Part shown: in pieces, positions 1 through 8,337 of the stretch
How positions within the stretch are numbered: the first letter of the stretch is position 1
How the letters are laid out: each line of letters starts with the position of its first letter
Assembly (NCBI GenBank): GCA_029203125.1
Contig: CP119317.1
Location: 868,001 to 932,000, forward strand
Reading direction: 5' to 3'
Source of the DNA: Candidatus Cohnella colombiensis
Lineage (GTDB): Bacteria; Bacillota; Bacilli; Paenibacillales; Paenibacillaceae
DNA length: 64,000 nt
Position numbers and translations under genes: made by a program
The notes under the pieces: generated by a model
The model's input: the letters and a program-made list of their open reading frames with translations, nothing else
What the model was told of the DNA's origin: nothing
Databases searched by the model: none

Positions 1-2
1 CA

Positions 3-521
3 GCGAACTCATATCAAGTATTTACAGTACGCGTACCATCGGAAAAAGAGATCGCAACCACGATTGTTAAGGTGGCAATTCCAGATGGAGTATCGATTAG
101 CCGCTTTGAACCGATGAGCGATTGGACCTATGTAGTCGAGAAAAATTCGGACAATAAAATTACGAGTGTAACATGGACCACTAAGGGCGAAGGACTTGGA
201 GCAACTGAATTTGGTCAATTCCGCATGCAGGGAAAAATAGCAGAAGATGCGACTGAGCTCGTGTGGAAGGCGTATCAGACGTATGCAAATGGTGAAGTTG
301 TAGAGTGGACGGGGGCTTCTGATGCAGACAAGCCTGCCTCGGTTACGACAGTTACTGCTGCAGTCGGTGATGGACACGGGCATGGTACGTCACAAAGTAC
401 AACAACCTCTTCCGAAAGTAACGACAATAACCGCGATCCTCTAACGCTATCCATTGCAATTGCTGGACTTGTGCTTAGTATGCTGGCATTGGCTGTAGTG
501 TTGCTGCGGAAGCGGGCATAA
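3..521 (+). CDS. YcnI-like (DUF1775) copper-associated membrane protein, 5' end outside window
   Basis: The reading frame is open from base 3, so the N-terminus (expected signal peptide and N-terminal metal-binding His) lies upstream; the GTG at 72 is internal. The visible part has the DUF1775 beta-sandwich pattern (SYQVFTVRVPSE, KVAIPDGV, FGQFRM) followed by an Asp/Ser/Thr-rich linker containing HGHGHGT-like residues and one C-terminal transmembrane helix (about 20 residues before LLRKRA). YcnI-family proteins are extracytoplasmic, C-terminally anchored and usually sit next to CopC/CopD-type genes; that neighbour would be upstream. Family assignment is by motif only. No clear terminator follows the stop. 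Confidence 0.75.
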   Translation, partial: ANSYQVFTVRVPSEKEIATTIVKVAIPDGVSISRFEPMSDWTYVVEKNSDNKITSVTWTTKGEGLGATEFGQFRMQGKIAEDATELVWKAYQTYANGEVVEWTGASDADKPASVTTVTAAVGDGHGHGTSQSTTTSSESNDNNRDPLTLSIAIAGLVLSMLALAVVLLRKRA

Positions 522-534
522 ATGCGGACTGGGC

Positions 535-563
535 TTGCGGTCTGTTCAGTGTTCCCCTATAAT
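535..563 (+). promoter_or_regulatory. sigma-A-type promoter of pheST
   Basis: TTGCGG at 535-540 and a perfect TATAAT at 558-563 are separated by 17 bp, placing the start near 570, just upstream of the T-box leader. The -35 lies immediately after the upstream stop codon. Confidence 0.6.
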
Positions 564-584
564 ATGCTGTATAGTTCAAAATGC

Positions 585-868
585 GTTGATGGAGACAACT
601 AAGCAGTGCCTTCTTGCAGGGAGGGAACGTCGTAGACTGAGAGCGTTCCTAAGAAATAAGGCTGCCTAAATTCACTCCGTAGCAGTCCTCTGAACGTGCA
701 TAAGCACCAATAGGAGGTACCGGATCACGGCCCGTTATGCCGGTTGAAGAGGGAATATCGGAAAGCGCATCGTCGCTGGCGAAGAGTAGGTTACTCAATC
801 GCAGATATTTCAATAAAGGGTGGTACCACGGTCTTTTCGTCCCTTACGGGAGAGAAGGCCTTTTTTTT
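585..868 (+). promoter_or_regulatory. T-box leader, tRNA-Phe responsive
   Basis: The T-box core AGGGTGGTACCACGG is at 817-831 and is followed directly by the terminator hairpin. Stem I can be drawn by hand: GGAACG...CGTTCC forms the apical helix near 627-655, and TTC at 671-673 lies in an unpaired stretch just 5' of a CTCC that can pair with GGAG near 591. TTC is a Phe specifier, matching the downstream pheST. Uncharged tRNA-Phe should stabilise the antiterminator and allow transcription. The fold is hand-drawn; the T-box core is the firm evidence. Confidence 0.85.
830..868 (+). terminator. T-box regulatory terminator
   Basis: GGTCTTTTCGTCCC pairs (with G-U pairs) to GGGAGAGAAGGCC across a TTAC loop and is followed by eight T. 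It competes with the antiterminator formed by the T-box core just upstream. Confidence 0.85.
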
Positions 869-896
869 ATTTCATTGCGACAAGGGGCGATTGAGA

Positions 897-1931
897 ATGA
901 AGGACCGATTAGAGGCGTTACGGCGCGAGGCGCTGGAACAGCTTCAAGGCGTTGCAGATGCAACGACATTGAACGATCTTCGTGTTCAATATTTGGGCAA
1001 GAAGGGGCAATTGACTGAAATTTTGCGAGGTATGGGTGGATTGAGCGCCGAAGAGCGCCCGATCATCGGGCAAGTTGGGAATGACGTTCGCGCAGCAATT
1101 GAGGCTGTCATTGCTGAAAAGCAAGAAGGGTTTGATCGCGCTGCGGTCGCACATCGTCTTCAAGCGGAAACGATTGACGTTACGCTGCCTGGTCAAGCAC
1201 TCGGTATAGGTGCGGTTCATCCATTGAACAAGGTCGCACAAGAAATCGAAGATATTTTCATTGGGATGGGCTATACAATTGCAGAAGGTCCAGAGGTGGA
1301 AACAGATTTTTTCAACTTTGAAGCTTTGAATTTGCCGAAAAACCACCCCGCTCGTGACATGCAAGACTCGTTTTATATTACAGACGAGATTTTACTTAGA
1401 ACACATACGTCTCCAGTCCAAATTCGTACGATGAAAGCAATGAATGGAAAGACTCCGGTTAAAGTGATCTGCCCAGGCAAAGTGTATCGTCGTGATGATG
1501 ATGACGCGACACACTCGTTCATGTTCCATCAAATCGAAGGGCTCGTAATCGGGCCGAACATTCGAATGAGCGACCTAAAGGGAACGTTGCTACAATTCGT
1601 TCGTGAAATGTATGGACCGCAGATGGAAATACGTCTTCGTCCAAGCTTCTTCCCGTTCACAGAGCCGAGTGCGGAAGTAGACGTAACGTGTGCGCAATGT
1701 GGAGGCAGTGGCTGTCGCATGTGTAAGCACACAGGCTGGATCGAAATTCTCGGCTGCGGCATGGTTCATCCGAAGGTGCTGGAGCATGGTGGATATGATC
1801 CGAACGAAGTGACGGGTTTTGCATTTGGTATGGGTGTGGAGCGGATTGCTCTCTTGAAATATGACATCGACGATATTCGTCATTTTTATGCGAATGACGT
1901 GAGATTTAATAGTCAGTTTGCAAAGCTGTGA
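897..1931 (+). CDS. pheS: phenylalanyl-tRNA synthetase alpha subunit
   Basis: Catalytic subunit of the (alpha-beta)2 PheRS that charges tRNA-Phe in the cytoplasm. The ATG at 897 gives 344 residues, the usual length; AAGGGG at 882-887 is 9 nt upstream. The frame stays open upstream to 744, but that part is the T-box leader, so the longer start is wrong. N-terminal coiled-coil (about 1-85) then the class II core: motif 2 region with FMFHQIEGLV, the RPSFFPFTEPSAEVDV motif, a CAQCGGSGCRMCKHTGW segment and motif 3 GFAFGMGVERIALL. pheT follows 47 bp downstream, so the two form one T-box-controlled operon. Confidence 0.97.
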   Translation: MKDRLEALRREALEQLQGVADATTLNDLRVQYLGKKGQLTEILRGMGGLSAEERPIIGQVGNDVRAAIEAVIAEKQEGFDRAAVAHRLQAETIDVTLPGQALGIGAVHPLNKVAQEIEDIFIGMGYTIAEGPEVETDFFNFEALNLPKNHPARDMQDSFYITDEILLRTHTSPVQIRTMKAMNGKTPVKVICPGKVYRRDDDDATHSFMFHQIEGLVIGPNIRMSDLKGTLLQFVREMYGPQMEIRLRPSFFPFTEPSAEVDVTCAQCGGSGCRMCKHTGWIEILGCGMVHPKVLEHGGYDPNEVTGFAFGMGVERIALLKYDIDDIRHFYANDVRFNSQFAKL

Positions 1932-1978
1932 TATGTAGGCGTGTACGACTAATTTTGCGAAAATGAAGGGAGTTTCCC

Positions 1979-4426
1979 ATGAACGTATCCTATCGGTGGT
2001 TATCCGATTATATTGATCTGAGCGGAATTACACCGCAGCAGTTGGCAGAAATGATGACGCGTGGCGGGATCGAAATTGATTCAGTACCTTCGCGAAACGC
2101 TGGCGTTAGCGGTGTTGTTGTCGGTTATGTGAAGGAGCGCGAGAAGCATCCGGATGCGGATAAACTAAGCGTCTGCAAAATTGATGTAGGCTCCGGTGAG
2201 GAATTGCAAATCGTATGCGGTGCGCCGAATGTCGCTGCAGGACAGAAAGTTCCTGTTGCAATGATTGGTGCAAAGCTACCTGGAGATTTTCAAATTAAAC
2301 GTGCGAAGCTACGCGGTGTAGAATCGCAAGGGATGATTTGCTCAGCTCGTGAGCTTGGCATTAACGATAAGCTGTTGCCGAAGGAGCAACAGGAGGGCAT
2401 TCTTGTGCTCCCTGCTGATGTCGAGCTCGGCCGTGATATTATGGACGTGCTTGCATTGGATGATTCGATCCTGGAGCTTGATTTGACACCCAATCGTTCC
2501 GACTGCCTTAGTATGCTAGGTGTGGCGTACGAAGTTGCAGCCTTAACTGGTCGCCCACTCAAGCTGCCTGATCCGAGCAAAGATATTTATGCAACATCGG
2601 AAAATATTAAGGACAAAGTCAGTGTAACTATCGGTGCGCGTGATCTGTGCTCTCTTTATACGGCTCGCTATATTAAGGGAGTTAAGGTCGGTGCTGCACC
2701 TCAATGGATACAAAATCGACTTATCGCAGCAGGCATTCGTCCGATTAACAACATCGTTGATATTACGAACTATGTAATGTTGGAATACGGTCAACCCCTT
2801 CATGCGTTTGACGCTTCAAAAATTACGGGAGGATGCATCGAAATTCGCCGAGCGCAAGCAGGTGAAGTACTCGTAACGCTTGATGATCAAGAGCGCAAGC
2901 TGGAGCCCCACATGCTAGTTATTGCTGATACAGAGAAGGCGATCGGCCTAGCGGGTGTAATGGGTGGAGCCAATTCAGAGGTTTCAAGCGAGACGACAGA
3001 CATCGTGCTGGAGTCAGCGAAGTTTGATGGAGGTACAGTTCGCCGGACATCTCGTCAGCTAGGGTTACGTTCTGAAGCGTCAGCACGATTTGAAAAAGAA
3101 GTCGATGCTGCTCGAGTGCGTGAAGCGCTCGATCGTGCTGCAAGCTTGATTGCCCGTTATTCTGAAGGTTTAGTATTAGAAGGAATTGCGGAAGCTGAAG
3201 TTTCTGTGCCAGAGCCAGTGAAGGTGAGCTTGTCGCTAGGACGGATTAATGGGATGCTTGGAACTTCGTTGTCCAAGCTTGAAGTGAAGACGATATTGTC
3301 CCGCCTGCAATTTGATGCAGAGTTAGATGGCGAAGATCGCTGGAATGTGAGCATTCCTAGTCGTCGCGGAGACATTACACGTGATGTGGATTTGGTAGAA
3401 GAGGTTGCGCGGTTGAACGGTTACGATGCAATACCAACGACGATGATCGAGGGTGAAGCGACGATCGGCGCATTAACAGAAGCGCAGACGATTCGTCGTG
3501 AGCTGCGTTCGATATTGACAGGTGGCGGGTTGCAGGAAGCGATTAGCTATTCGGTTACATCACTTGAACGCACGCAATTGTTCCCAGCGCTTACAGGGCA
3601 AATGAAGCCAATTGGCTTGGCAATGCCAATGAGCGAGGAAAGAAGTGTGCTGCGTACGGTCCTTCTTCCAAGCTTGCTTGAAGCTGCAGCGTACAACCTT
3701 TCCCGTAAAAACAATGATTTAGCGTTGTTTGAAATCGGAAATGTCTATCATTCAGATGAAGCTGTTCTTACACGACTTCCACAAGAAAAGCCTCGCGTTG
3801 CTTTATTGCTAACTGGCAATCGGCGTCTTGCAGGGTGGAATCGTACTGCGCAACCAGTCGATTTCTATGATGCAAAGGGAATTGTTGAGACTTTATTCGG
3901 ACGTTTAGGCTTGAACGGTCGTGTGAGCTATGCTGCATCGCAACCTGATGGCTTCCACCCAGGCAGAACAGCAGCGATAACGCTGGAAACAGGAAGAGGC
4001 TCAGAGACGATCGGGTACGTAGGGCAATTGCATCCAGAATTGCAAAATCAATTTGATTTGCCAGACACCTATATCGCAGAAATCGAGCTAGCGCCTATTT
4101 ATGAATACACAGATCGGAGCATCGAATATCGTGTATTGCCACGCTATCCAGCGATGGAACGAGACATTGCTGTTGTCGTTGATCGCAACGTAACGGGAGG
4201 TTCCTTGACAGAGTCAATCGAACAGACAGCAGGCGAGCTTTTAGAGTCTGTAAAAGTGTTCGATGTGTACACGGGGGATCGGATCGGTAGCGAGAAGAAA
4301 AGTGTCGCACTTGCACTTGTGTATCGTCACAGTGAGCGCACGTTGACGGACGAAGAAGTGACAGAAGCACACGCGAATGTATTGGCAGAATTGGAAAAAT
4401 CTTTCGGAGCTGAACTGCGTAAGTAG
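1979..4426 (+). CDS. pheT: phenylalanyl-tRNA synthetase beta subunit
   Basis: 815 residues, full length for bacterial PheT. Domain order visible: N-terminal tRNA-binding OB fold (about 40-150, with HPDADKLSVC and VCGAPNV), B3/4 editing domain (about 205-400, HAFDASK and LAGVMGG), B5 domain, catalytic-like core, and C-terminal anticodon-binding FDX-ACB domain (from about 720, RYPAMERDIAVVVD). RBS GAAGGGAG lies just upstream of the ATG. Partner of pheS in the same transcript. Confidence 0.97.
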   Translation: MNVSYRWLSDYIDLSGITPQQLAEMMTRGGIEIDSVPSRNAGVSGVVVGYVKEREKHPDADKLSVCKIDVGSGEELQIVCGAPNVAAGQKVPVAMIGAKLPGDFQIKRAKLRGVESQGMICSARELGINDKLLPKEQQEGILVLPADVELGRDIMDVLALDDSILELDLTPNRSDCLSMLGVAYEVAALTGRPLKLPDPSKDIYATSENIKDKVSVTIGARDLCSLYTARYIKGVKVGAAPQWIQNRLIAAGIRPINNIVDITNYVMLEYGQPLHAFDASKITGGCIEIRRAQAGEVLVTLDDQERKLEPHMLVIADTEKAIGLAGVMGGANSEVSSETTDIVLESAKFDGGTVRRTSRQLGLRSEASARFEKEVDAARVREALDRAASLIARYSEGLVLEGIAEAEVSVPEPVKVSLSLGRINGMLGTSLSKLEVKTILSRLQFDAELDGEDRWNVSIPSRRGDITRDVDLVEEVARLNGYDAIPTTMIEGEATIGALTEAQTIRRELRSILTGGGLQEAISYSVTSLERTQLFPALTGQMKPIGLAMPMSEERSVLRTVLLPSLLEAAAYNLSRKNNDLALFEIGNVYHSDEAVLTRLPQEKPRVALLLTGNRRLAGWNRTAQPVDFYDAKGIVETLFGRLGLNGRVSYAASQPDGFHPGRTAAITLETGRGSETIGYVGQLHPELQNQFDLPDTYIAEIELAPIYEYTDRSIEYRVLPRYPAMERDIAVVVDRNVTGGSLTESIEQTAGELLESVKVFDVYTGDRIGSEKKSVALALVYRHSERTLTDEEVTEAHANVLAELEKSFGAELRK

Positions 4427-4445
4427 GCAGGAAACGAGATTGAAT

Positions 4446-4490
4446 GCAGCGAATACATCTAGACGCTATAATAGCGCGGTGTATCGCTGC
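4446..4490 (+). terminator. inverted repeat after pheT, possible terminator
   Basis: GCAGCGAATACA at 4446 pairs with TGTATCGCTGC ending at 4490 (one bulge), with an inner CGCTAT/ATAGCG stem. It is followed by ATTTCTGTTATG rather than a clean T-run, so termination may be partial. Confidence 0.4.
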
Positions 4491-4559
4491 ATTTCTGTTA
4501 TGTAATGATTCGCTTACGAAGTGGAATTGAAATATGAACGCAATGGGAGGAACACGCTA

Positions 4560-6641
4560 ATGACAAGCCAAGATAAGACGCGTGTGACCGTTGACATATA
4601 CGGAACGCAATATACATTAACAGGTCACACCAGCCCGGAATATATGCGCAAGGTAGCCGCAGTCGTTAACGAGCAGATGTCGAAAATCAATAGTGGTTCT
4701 CCGCGATTGGATTTGCCGCGTTTAGCAGTGCTTGCTGCAGTCAATGTTAGTGACGAGCTAATGAGCATGCGTCTCGAAAACGAGCGCTTGCAGCTTGAAG
4801 AGATCGAACGTAAGCGACTTTCGGAGCTGTTGAAATCCGAACGATTGAAGAGTGCGGAAGAGCAGGGCCAACTCCAAAGTGATTTGGAGGTAGAGCGCGC
4901 GAAGAGTGTGAAAGAGAAGGAACAGTTACAGAACAGGCTAGATGAACAACTTTCGCAATTGCGCGATCAGCATCAGAAGCAGTTGGACAACGTTCGTGTG
5001 AAAAGCGAGGAAGTGAACAAACAGCATCTGAGTGAACTCGAGATCGAGCGTGCGAAGAGCGAGGATATGAAGCTGCAGCATCAGAACGAGCTGGATATAG
5101 AGCTTTCGAAGATCGAGGATATGAAGTTGCAGCATCAGAGCGAGTTGGATTTGGAGCTTTCGAAGATCGAGGATATGAAGCTGCAGCACCAGAGCGAGCT
5201 GGATATGGAGCGTTCGAAGAGCGAGGATATGAAGCAGCAGCATCAGAGCGAGTTGGATTTGGAGCGTTCGAAGAGCTTGGAAACAAGTAAACAACTGCTT
5301 GCTGAGATTGAGTTTGAGCGTACTAAAGCTGCGAAAGAGAAAGAACAGCTAAAGAGCGAGATGGATAATCAAATCTCGCAATTGCGCGAACAGCATCAGA
5401 AGCAGCTGGAGAATATCCGTGCAAAGAGCGAGGAAACGAAACGACAGCATGAGAGCGAGCTGGTACTGGAGCGTAAGAAAAGTGCGGAGGCGAAGGCTAA
5501 GCTTGAGAGTGAGTTGGAGAGTCAGCGCTTGCAGGCAACTGCACAATTAGAGCAGGCTTTGCATGTGAACGAGCAACTTCAAAGTGATCAAAAGGCAGAA
5601 AGTCAACGTTATGCAGAGCAGCTTGCACAAGTACAACATGAGCTTGAGGAGCGGGTTCTACAGGAGCGATCGAGGGCAGCTGCTGAGCATGAGCAAGCAA
5701 AAAAACAATGGTTAACAGAGCTTCAAGAAGAACGCAATTCAACCGCGAGTCAGCTGGAACAGCTCAAATTACAGCAGCAAGACGAGCTTGAGCTTGAGCG
5801 TGCATTGGCGGAAGAGCAACTGAACGAAGTGAAGATAGAGCTACAACGTGAATTTGAGCAGGAGCGTTCAGTTGAAGGCGAACGATTAGATCAAGTGAAA
5901 GCTCAATTACATGCTGAACACAATCGTGAGCTTGAACAACTCGCACATCAATTGGAACTGTCTAAAGCCAATGGATTGAAGCTGGAAGAAAAAGCTCGGA
6001 TAGAAGAGCGCAATCTACACGGTGAAAAGGTAGCAAAGCTAGAGCAAGCTTGGCAAACGAAGGAAGCGGAATTATTTGCGATTAATAGTGAGTTAGAAGA
6101 AACAATAGCTCTATTAACTCGTGCGTCGGAAGACCAGCAACGAACGGTTATCGAGCAGCATGAGATGATGCAAGCTGTTGGAGAGCAGAACGCAGAGCAA
6201 TTGCGTGTGCAGATCGAAGCTCGCGAGAAAGCGGAGCGTGAGCTCAGCGAATTGAAGCAAGTGCTGCACGAGCTTGGTGAGACGGAGTCATCGTCACGCG
6301 ATATTGTGCAGCAGCTGCGAGCGGAATTGAATTCCGCGCAGCTAGAAGGACGTGCCGCGACGGAACGGATTGCGGCGCTGGAATTGCAACTCGCCGAGCT
6401 TGGCGAGGTGGAGTCAGGGTTGCGCGAAGCTGCGGAGCAGGCGAAGCGGGAGCTTGAGGCGGCACATGCTGAAGCTGCCGCGGTTGGTGCGAGTGTGGCG
6501 GCGGATGACGCCGAGGAGCAAGTTGTTGCGCTGCGCGAAGAGCTTGAGGCGGTGAAGCGCGAGCATGCTTCATTGACGAGCGAGTATGCGAAGCTGCAAA
6601 GCGAGTACAACGAATGGATCGATCTGTTGGAGAATAGCTAA
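4560..6641 (+). CDS. zapA: ZapA-family cell division protein fused to a long coiled coil
   Basis: Residues 1 to about 85 match ZapA, the FtsZ-ring associated protein (VTVDIYGTQYTLTG, PEYMRKVAAVVNEQM, LAVLAAVNVSDELM). ZapA is normally only about 85-110 residues; here a Glu/Lys/Gln/Leu-rich coiled coil of about 600 residues follows, giving 693 in total. ATG 4560 is chosen because GGAGG at 4546-4550 sits 9 nt upstream; an in-frame start at 4521 lacks one. Within the coiled coil four near-identical 18-residue units (EDMKLQHQSELDLELSKI type) are tandemly repeated. Synteny with pheST and mutS2 matches the Bacillus zapA locus, although rnhC, the cvpA-like gene and polX are absent here. The ZapA call is solid; the extension's function is unknown. 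Confidence 0.85.
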   Translation: MTSQDKTRVTVDIYGTQYTLTGHTSPEYMRKVAAVVNEQMSKINSGSPRLDLPRLAVLAAVNVSDELMSMRLENERLQLEEIERKRLSELLKSERLKSAEEQGQLQSDLEVERAKSVKEKEQLQNRLDEQLSQLRDQHQKQLDNVRVKSEEVNKQHLSELEIERAKSEDMKLQHQNELDIELSKIEDMKLQHQSELDLELSKIEDMKLQHQSELDMERSKSEDMKQQHQSELDLERSKSLETSKQLLAEIEFERTKAAKEKEQLKSEMDNQISQLREQHQKQLENIRAKSEETKRQHESELVLERKKSAEAKAKLESELESQRLQATAQLEQALHVNEQLQSDQKAESQRYAEQLAQVQHELEERVLQERSRAAAEHEQAKKQWLTELQEERNSTASQLEQLKLQQQDELELERALAEEQLNEVKIELQREFEQERSVEGERLDQVKAQLHAEHNRELEQLAHQLELSKANGLKLEEKARIEERNLHGEKVAKLEQAWQTKEAELFAINSELEETIALLTRASEDQQRTVIEQHEMMQAVGEQNAEQLRVQIEAREKAERELSELKQVLHELGETESSSRDIVQQLRAELNSAQLEGRAATERIAALELQLAELGEVESGLREAAEQAKRELEAAHAEAAAVGASVAADDAEEQVVALREELEAVKREHASLTSEYAKLQSEYNEWIDLLENS
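5061..5276 (+). repeat. four tandem 54-bp coding repeats in the ZapA coiled coil
   Basis: GAGGATATGAAG recurs at 5061, 5115, 5169 and 5223, exactly 54 bp apart. Each unit encodes 18 residues beginning EDMK. A looser, longer repeat flanks them: QLSQLRDQHQKQLDN and QISQLREQHQKQLEN. Confidence 0.95.
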
Positions 6642-6681
6642 GCTGAATAGAGAATGTGCCATATTATCGATAGTTCGTACG

Positions 6682-6708
6682 AAAAAGTGTCCAATAAGGG
6701 CACTTTTT
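6682..6708. terminator. bidirectional terminator between zapA and the epimerase
   Basis: AAAAAGTGTCC / GGGCACTTTTT stem with AATAA loop, A-rich on the left and T-rich on the right, placed between two convergent genes. Confidence 0.8.
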
Positions 6709-6715
6709 CTTATTT

Positions 6716-7621
6716 TCACCTAAAAGTTTCAATCAGTCCGTGTGCTAGCACTGTCGTTGGTCGCCAGCCTAAGTAAATCCGAGCATTGTAATTGTCTAAA
6801 CAGCTATGCTTGATGTCGCCGATTCGCGAAGGTCCGTGGCGTACTGGAAGCGCTACTTGCTCGAAATCAGACAAAATCGCAATTAACTGATTGATCGATG
6901 TAGGTGTAGCAGTACTCACATGAAAGGTGTTCTGATGTCCACGATAGAGGGTGGACAGTGCTGCCCGAGCCACATCTTTCACATAGACGAAGTCGCGTGT
7001 TTGCTCGCCATCTCCGTGAATCGTTAATGGAAGTCCTTTGCGAATTTTATCTATAAAGACTGCAATAACGCCGCCTTCTCCTTTTGGTGTCTGTCTTGGT
7101 CCATATACGTTAGCGATTCTTAGGATCGTATACGGAACATGATAGAGCTTGTGAAACAACCGAATGTAGCTTTCTGCAGTTAATTTGGATAATCCGAAAA
7201 AGGATGCGGGAGCGACGGAGTCATTTTCACAAATGAGTGACTTATGCAAATGGCCATACACCGAACTTGTTGATGCGAGGACAAGCTTTGATCTGCCAGT
7301 CAGTTTGCAAGCTTCCAGCAATTTCACTGTGCCTATAATGTTCACATCTGCGTCGAATTCAGCATCTTCAATTGAACGACTTACATCCGCTTGAGCAGCT
7401 AGATGGTAAACAATATCGGGCTGCTCACGAACGATTAACTCGATCGTTCGATCGCTTCGTACATCTGCTACGTGTACAACTGCAAGAGGATGTACGTTGC
7501 TAAGAGAGCCCGTAGATAAATTGTCGATCACATGGGTTTGTACACCTTCTTCGAGCAGTAACTCTACGAGGTGGGATCCGATAAATCCTGCTCCACCTGT
7601 CACTATCGCTTTAACTGGCAT
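6716..7621 (-). CDS. NAD-dependent epimerase/dehydratase family protein (extended SDR)
   Basis: 301 residues with the extended SDR layout of UDP-glucose 4-epimerases: Rossmann GGAGFIGSH at 9-17, acidic VIDNLS at 31-36, VYHLAAQADV at 71-80, the Ser/Thr of LASTSSVYG near 117-123, and VYGPRQTP. The catalytic YxxxK position reads FGLSK, so the Tyr is Phe142 (codon TTC at 7196-7198) while Lys146 is kept. The fold should bind NAD(H) and a nucleotide sugar, but classical Tyr-based proton transfer is compromised; no substrate can be assigned. The start has little Shine-Dalgarno of its own and is overlapped by a short upstream frame with a good one. Confidence 0.85.
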   Translation of the reverse strand: MPVKAIVTGGAGFIGSHLVELLLEEGVQTHVIDNLSTGSLSNVHPLAVVHVADVRSDRTIELIVREQPDIVYHLAAQADVSRSIEDAEFDADVNIIGTVKLLEACKLTGRSKLVLASTSSVYGHLHKSLICENDSVAPASFFGLSKLTAESYIRLFHKLYHVPYTILRIANVYGPRQTPKGEGGVIAVFIDKIRKGLPLTIHGDGEQTRDFVYVKDVARAALSTLYRGHQNTFHVSTATPTSINQLIAILSDFEQVALPVRHGPSRIGDIKHSCLDNYNARIYLGWRPTTVLAHGLIETFR

Positions 7622-7673
7622 CTTGGATCACATGCTCTAGTCTAGACCAGTAGGTCGCGAAGAGAATCGTCAT
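7611..7673 (-). CDS. possible 20-residue upstream ORF overlapping the epimerase start
   Basis: On the minus strand AAGGGAG is followed 8 nt later by ATG (7673), opening a 20-codon frame (MTILFATYWSRLEHVIQDAS) that stops at 7611, 11 nt inside the epimerase gene. The epimerase ATG at 7621 has only a weak ribosome binding site, so translational coupling is plausible. Whether the peptide has a role is unknown; it may be chance. Confidence 0.25.
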   Translation of the reverse strand: MTILFATYWSRLEHVIQDAS

Positions 7674-7791
7674 CCTGGTCACTCCCTTAAGATCATCATG
7701 TTGTATATATATTTAGGAAAAGCTGGTCGTGTATAGATTGCTATCATATGCTATTCATCTATTTTTGAAGTTTAATAGGCAAACAAGGGTT

Positions 7792-7830
7792 AAAAAAAGC
7801 CCTCCCGAAGCGGATGCTTCAGAAGGGCTA
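7792..7830 (-). terminator. intrinsic terminator of the CuA lipoprotein gene
   Basis: Read on the minus strand, AGCCCTTCTGAAGC / GCTTCGGGAGGGCT forms a GC-rich stem followed by seven T. It begins about 20 bp after the stop. Confidence 0.9.
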
Positions 7831-7850
7831 TAGACTGTTAGCTATCGGGA

Positions 7851-8231
7851 TTACTTGACGATGAGTGTCGCTTTCATTTTCGTGTGACCCGCACCGCATG
7901 GAATGTTGCATTCAAAGTTATAAGTACCTGCTGCGAGTTGGACTACTGTTGATTGATCGCCACGCAACTTAATGTCTGTGCCATCGATTTTAACTCCATG
8001 CATCCCGTTGATATTTTCCAGAGATAGCTTTACTGGAGTATCCTTAGGAATTTCGTAGGATTCTTGATCGAACTCCCACGATGAAGCCTTAATAAGCACT
8101 TCCATTTCCGGCTTCAATGATTCTGTTGATCCTGAAGATGCAGATGGCGCACCTTCTTTATTGCTACCACAAGCTGCGATTGTAAGTATAAGTGCAGTAG
8201 CGACGATGATGTATAGACCCTTCTTTAACAT
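7851..8231 (-). CDS. CuA-type cupredoxin lipoprotein
   Basis: 126 residues. A lipoprotein signal (LTIAACGS, lipobox Cys at about 21) anchors it outside the membrane; a Ser-rich linker leads to one cupredoxin domain. The C-terminal CNIPCGAGHTKM fits the CuA ligand pattern CxxxCxxxHxxM of cytochrome oxidase subunit II, and an upstream His lies in NGMHGVKIDG, giving all expected ligands. There are no oxidase transmembrane helices and no oxidase genes nearby, so it is a stand-alone soluble CuA-like domain, possibly in copper delivery or electron transfer. RBS GAGGAGG precedes the ATG. Confidence 0.85.
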   Translation of the reverse strand: MLKKGLYIIVATALILTIAACGSNKEGAPSASSGSTESLKPEMEVLIKASSWEFDQESYEIPKDTPVKLSLENINGMHGVKIDGTDIKLRGDQSTVVQLAAGTYNFECNIPCGAGHTKMKATLIVK

Positions 8232-8293
8232 CCGACTTCCTCCTCTAATTAATAAACGAGTAACGGATTCTATTTTAACATATTACATTAAAG

Positions 8294-8324
8294 AAATCCC
8301 CTAGCCTTAATGACTAGAGGATTT
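8294..8324 (-). terminator. terminator of yvlD-like gene
   Basis: AAATCCTCTAG / CTAGGGGATTT stem read on the minus strand, just after the stop of the 8338-8697 gene; the T-tract is short. Confidence 0.6.
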
Positions 8325-8337
8325 CATTTGCCTATTG

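Noticed and set aside
744..896. Extended N-terminus for PheS from ATG 744
   Set aside because: This stretch is the T-box leader and terminator; the ATG at 897 with AAGGGG gives the normal 344-residue protein.
4747..5294. Long minus-strand frames within zapA
   Set aside because: Shadows of the repetitive coiled-coil coding sequence; biased composition and no ribosome binding site.
5948..6610. 220-codon minus-strand Ser/Ala/Cys-rich frame
   Set aside because: Antisense shadow of the ZapA coiled coil; low-complexity translation and no ribosome binding site.
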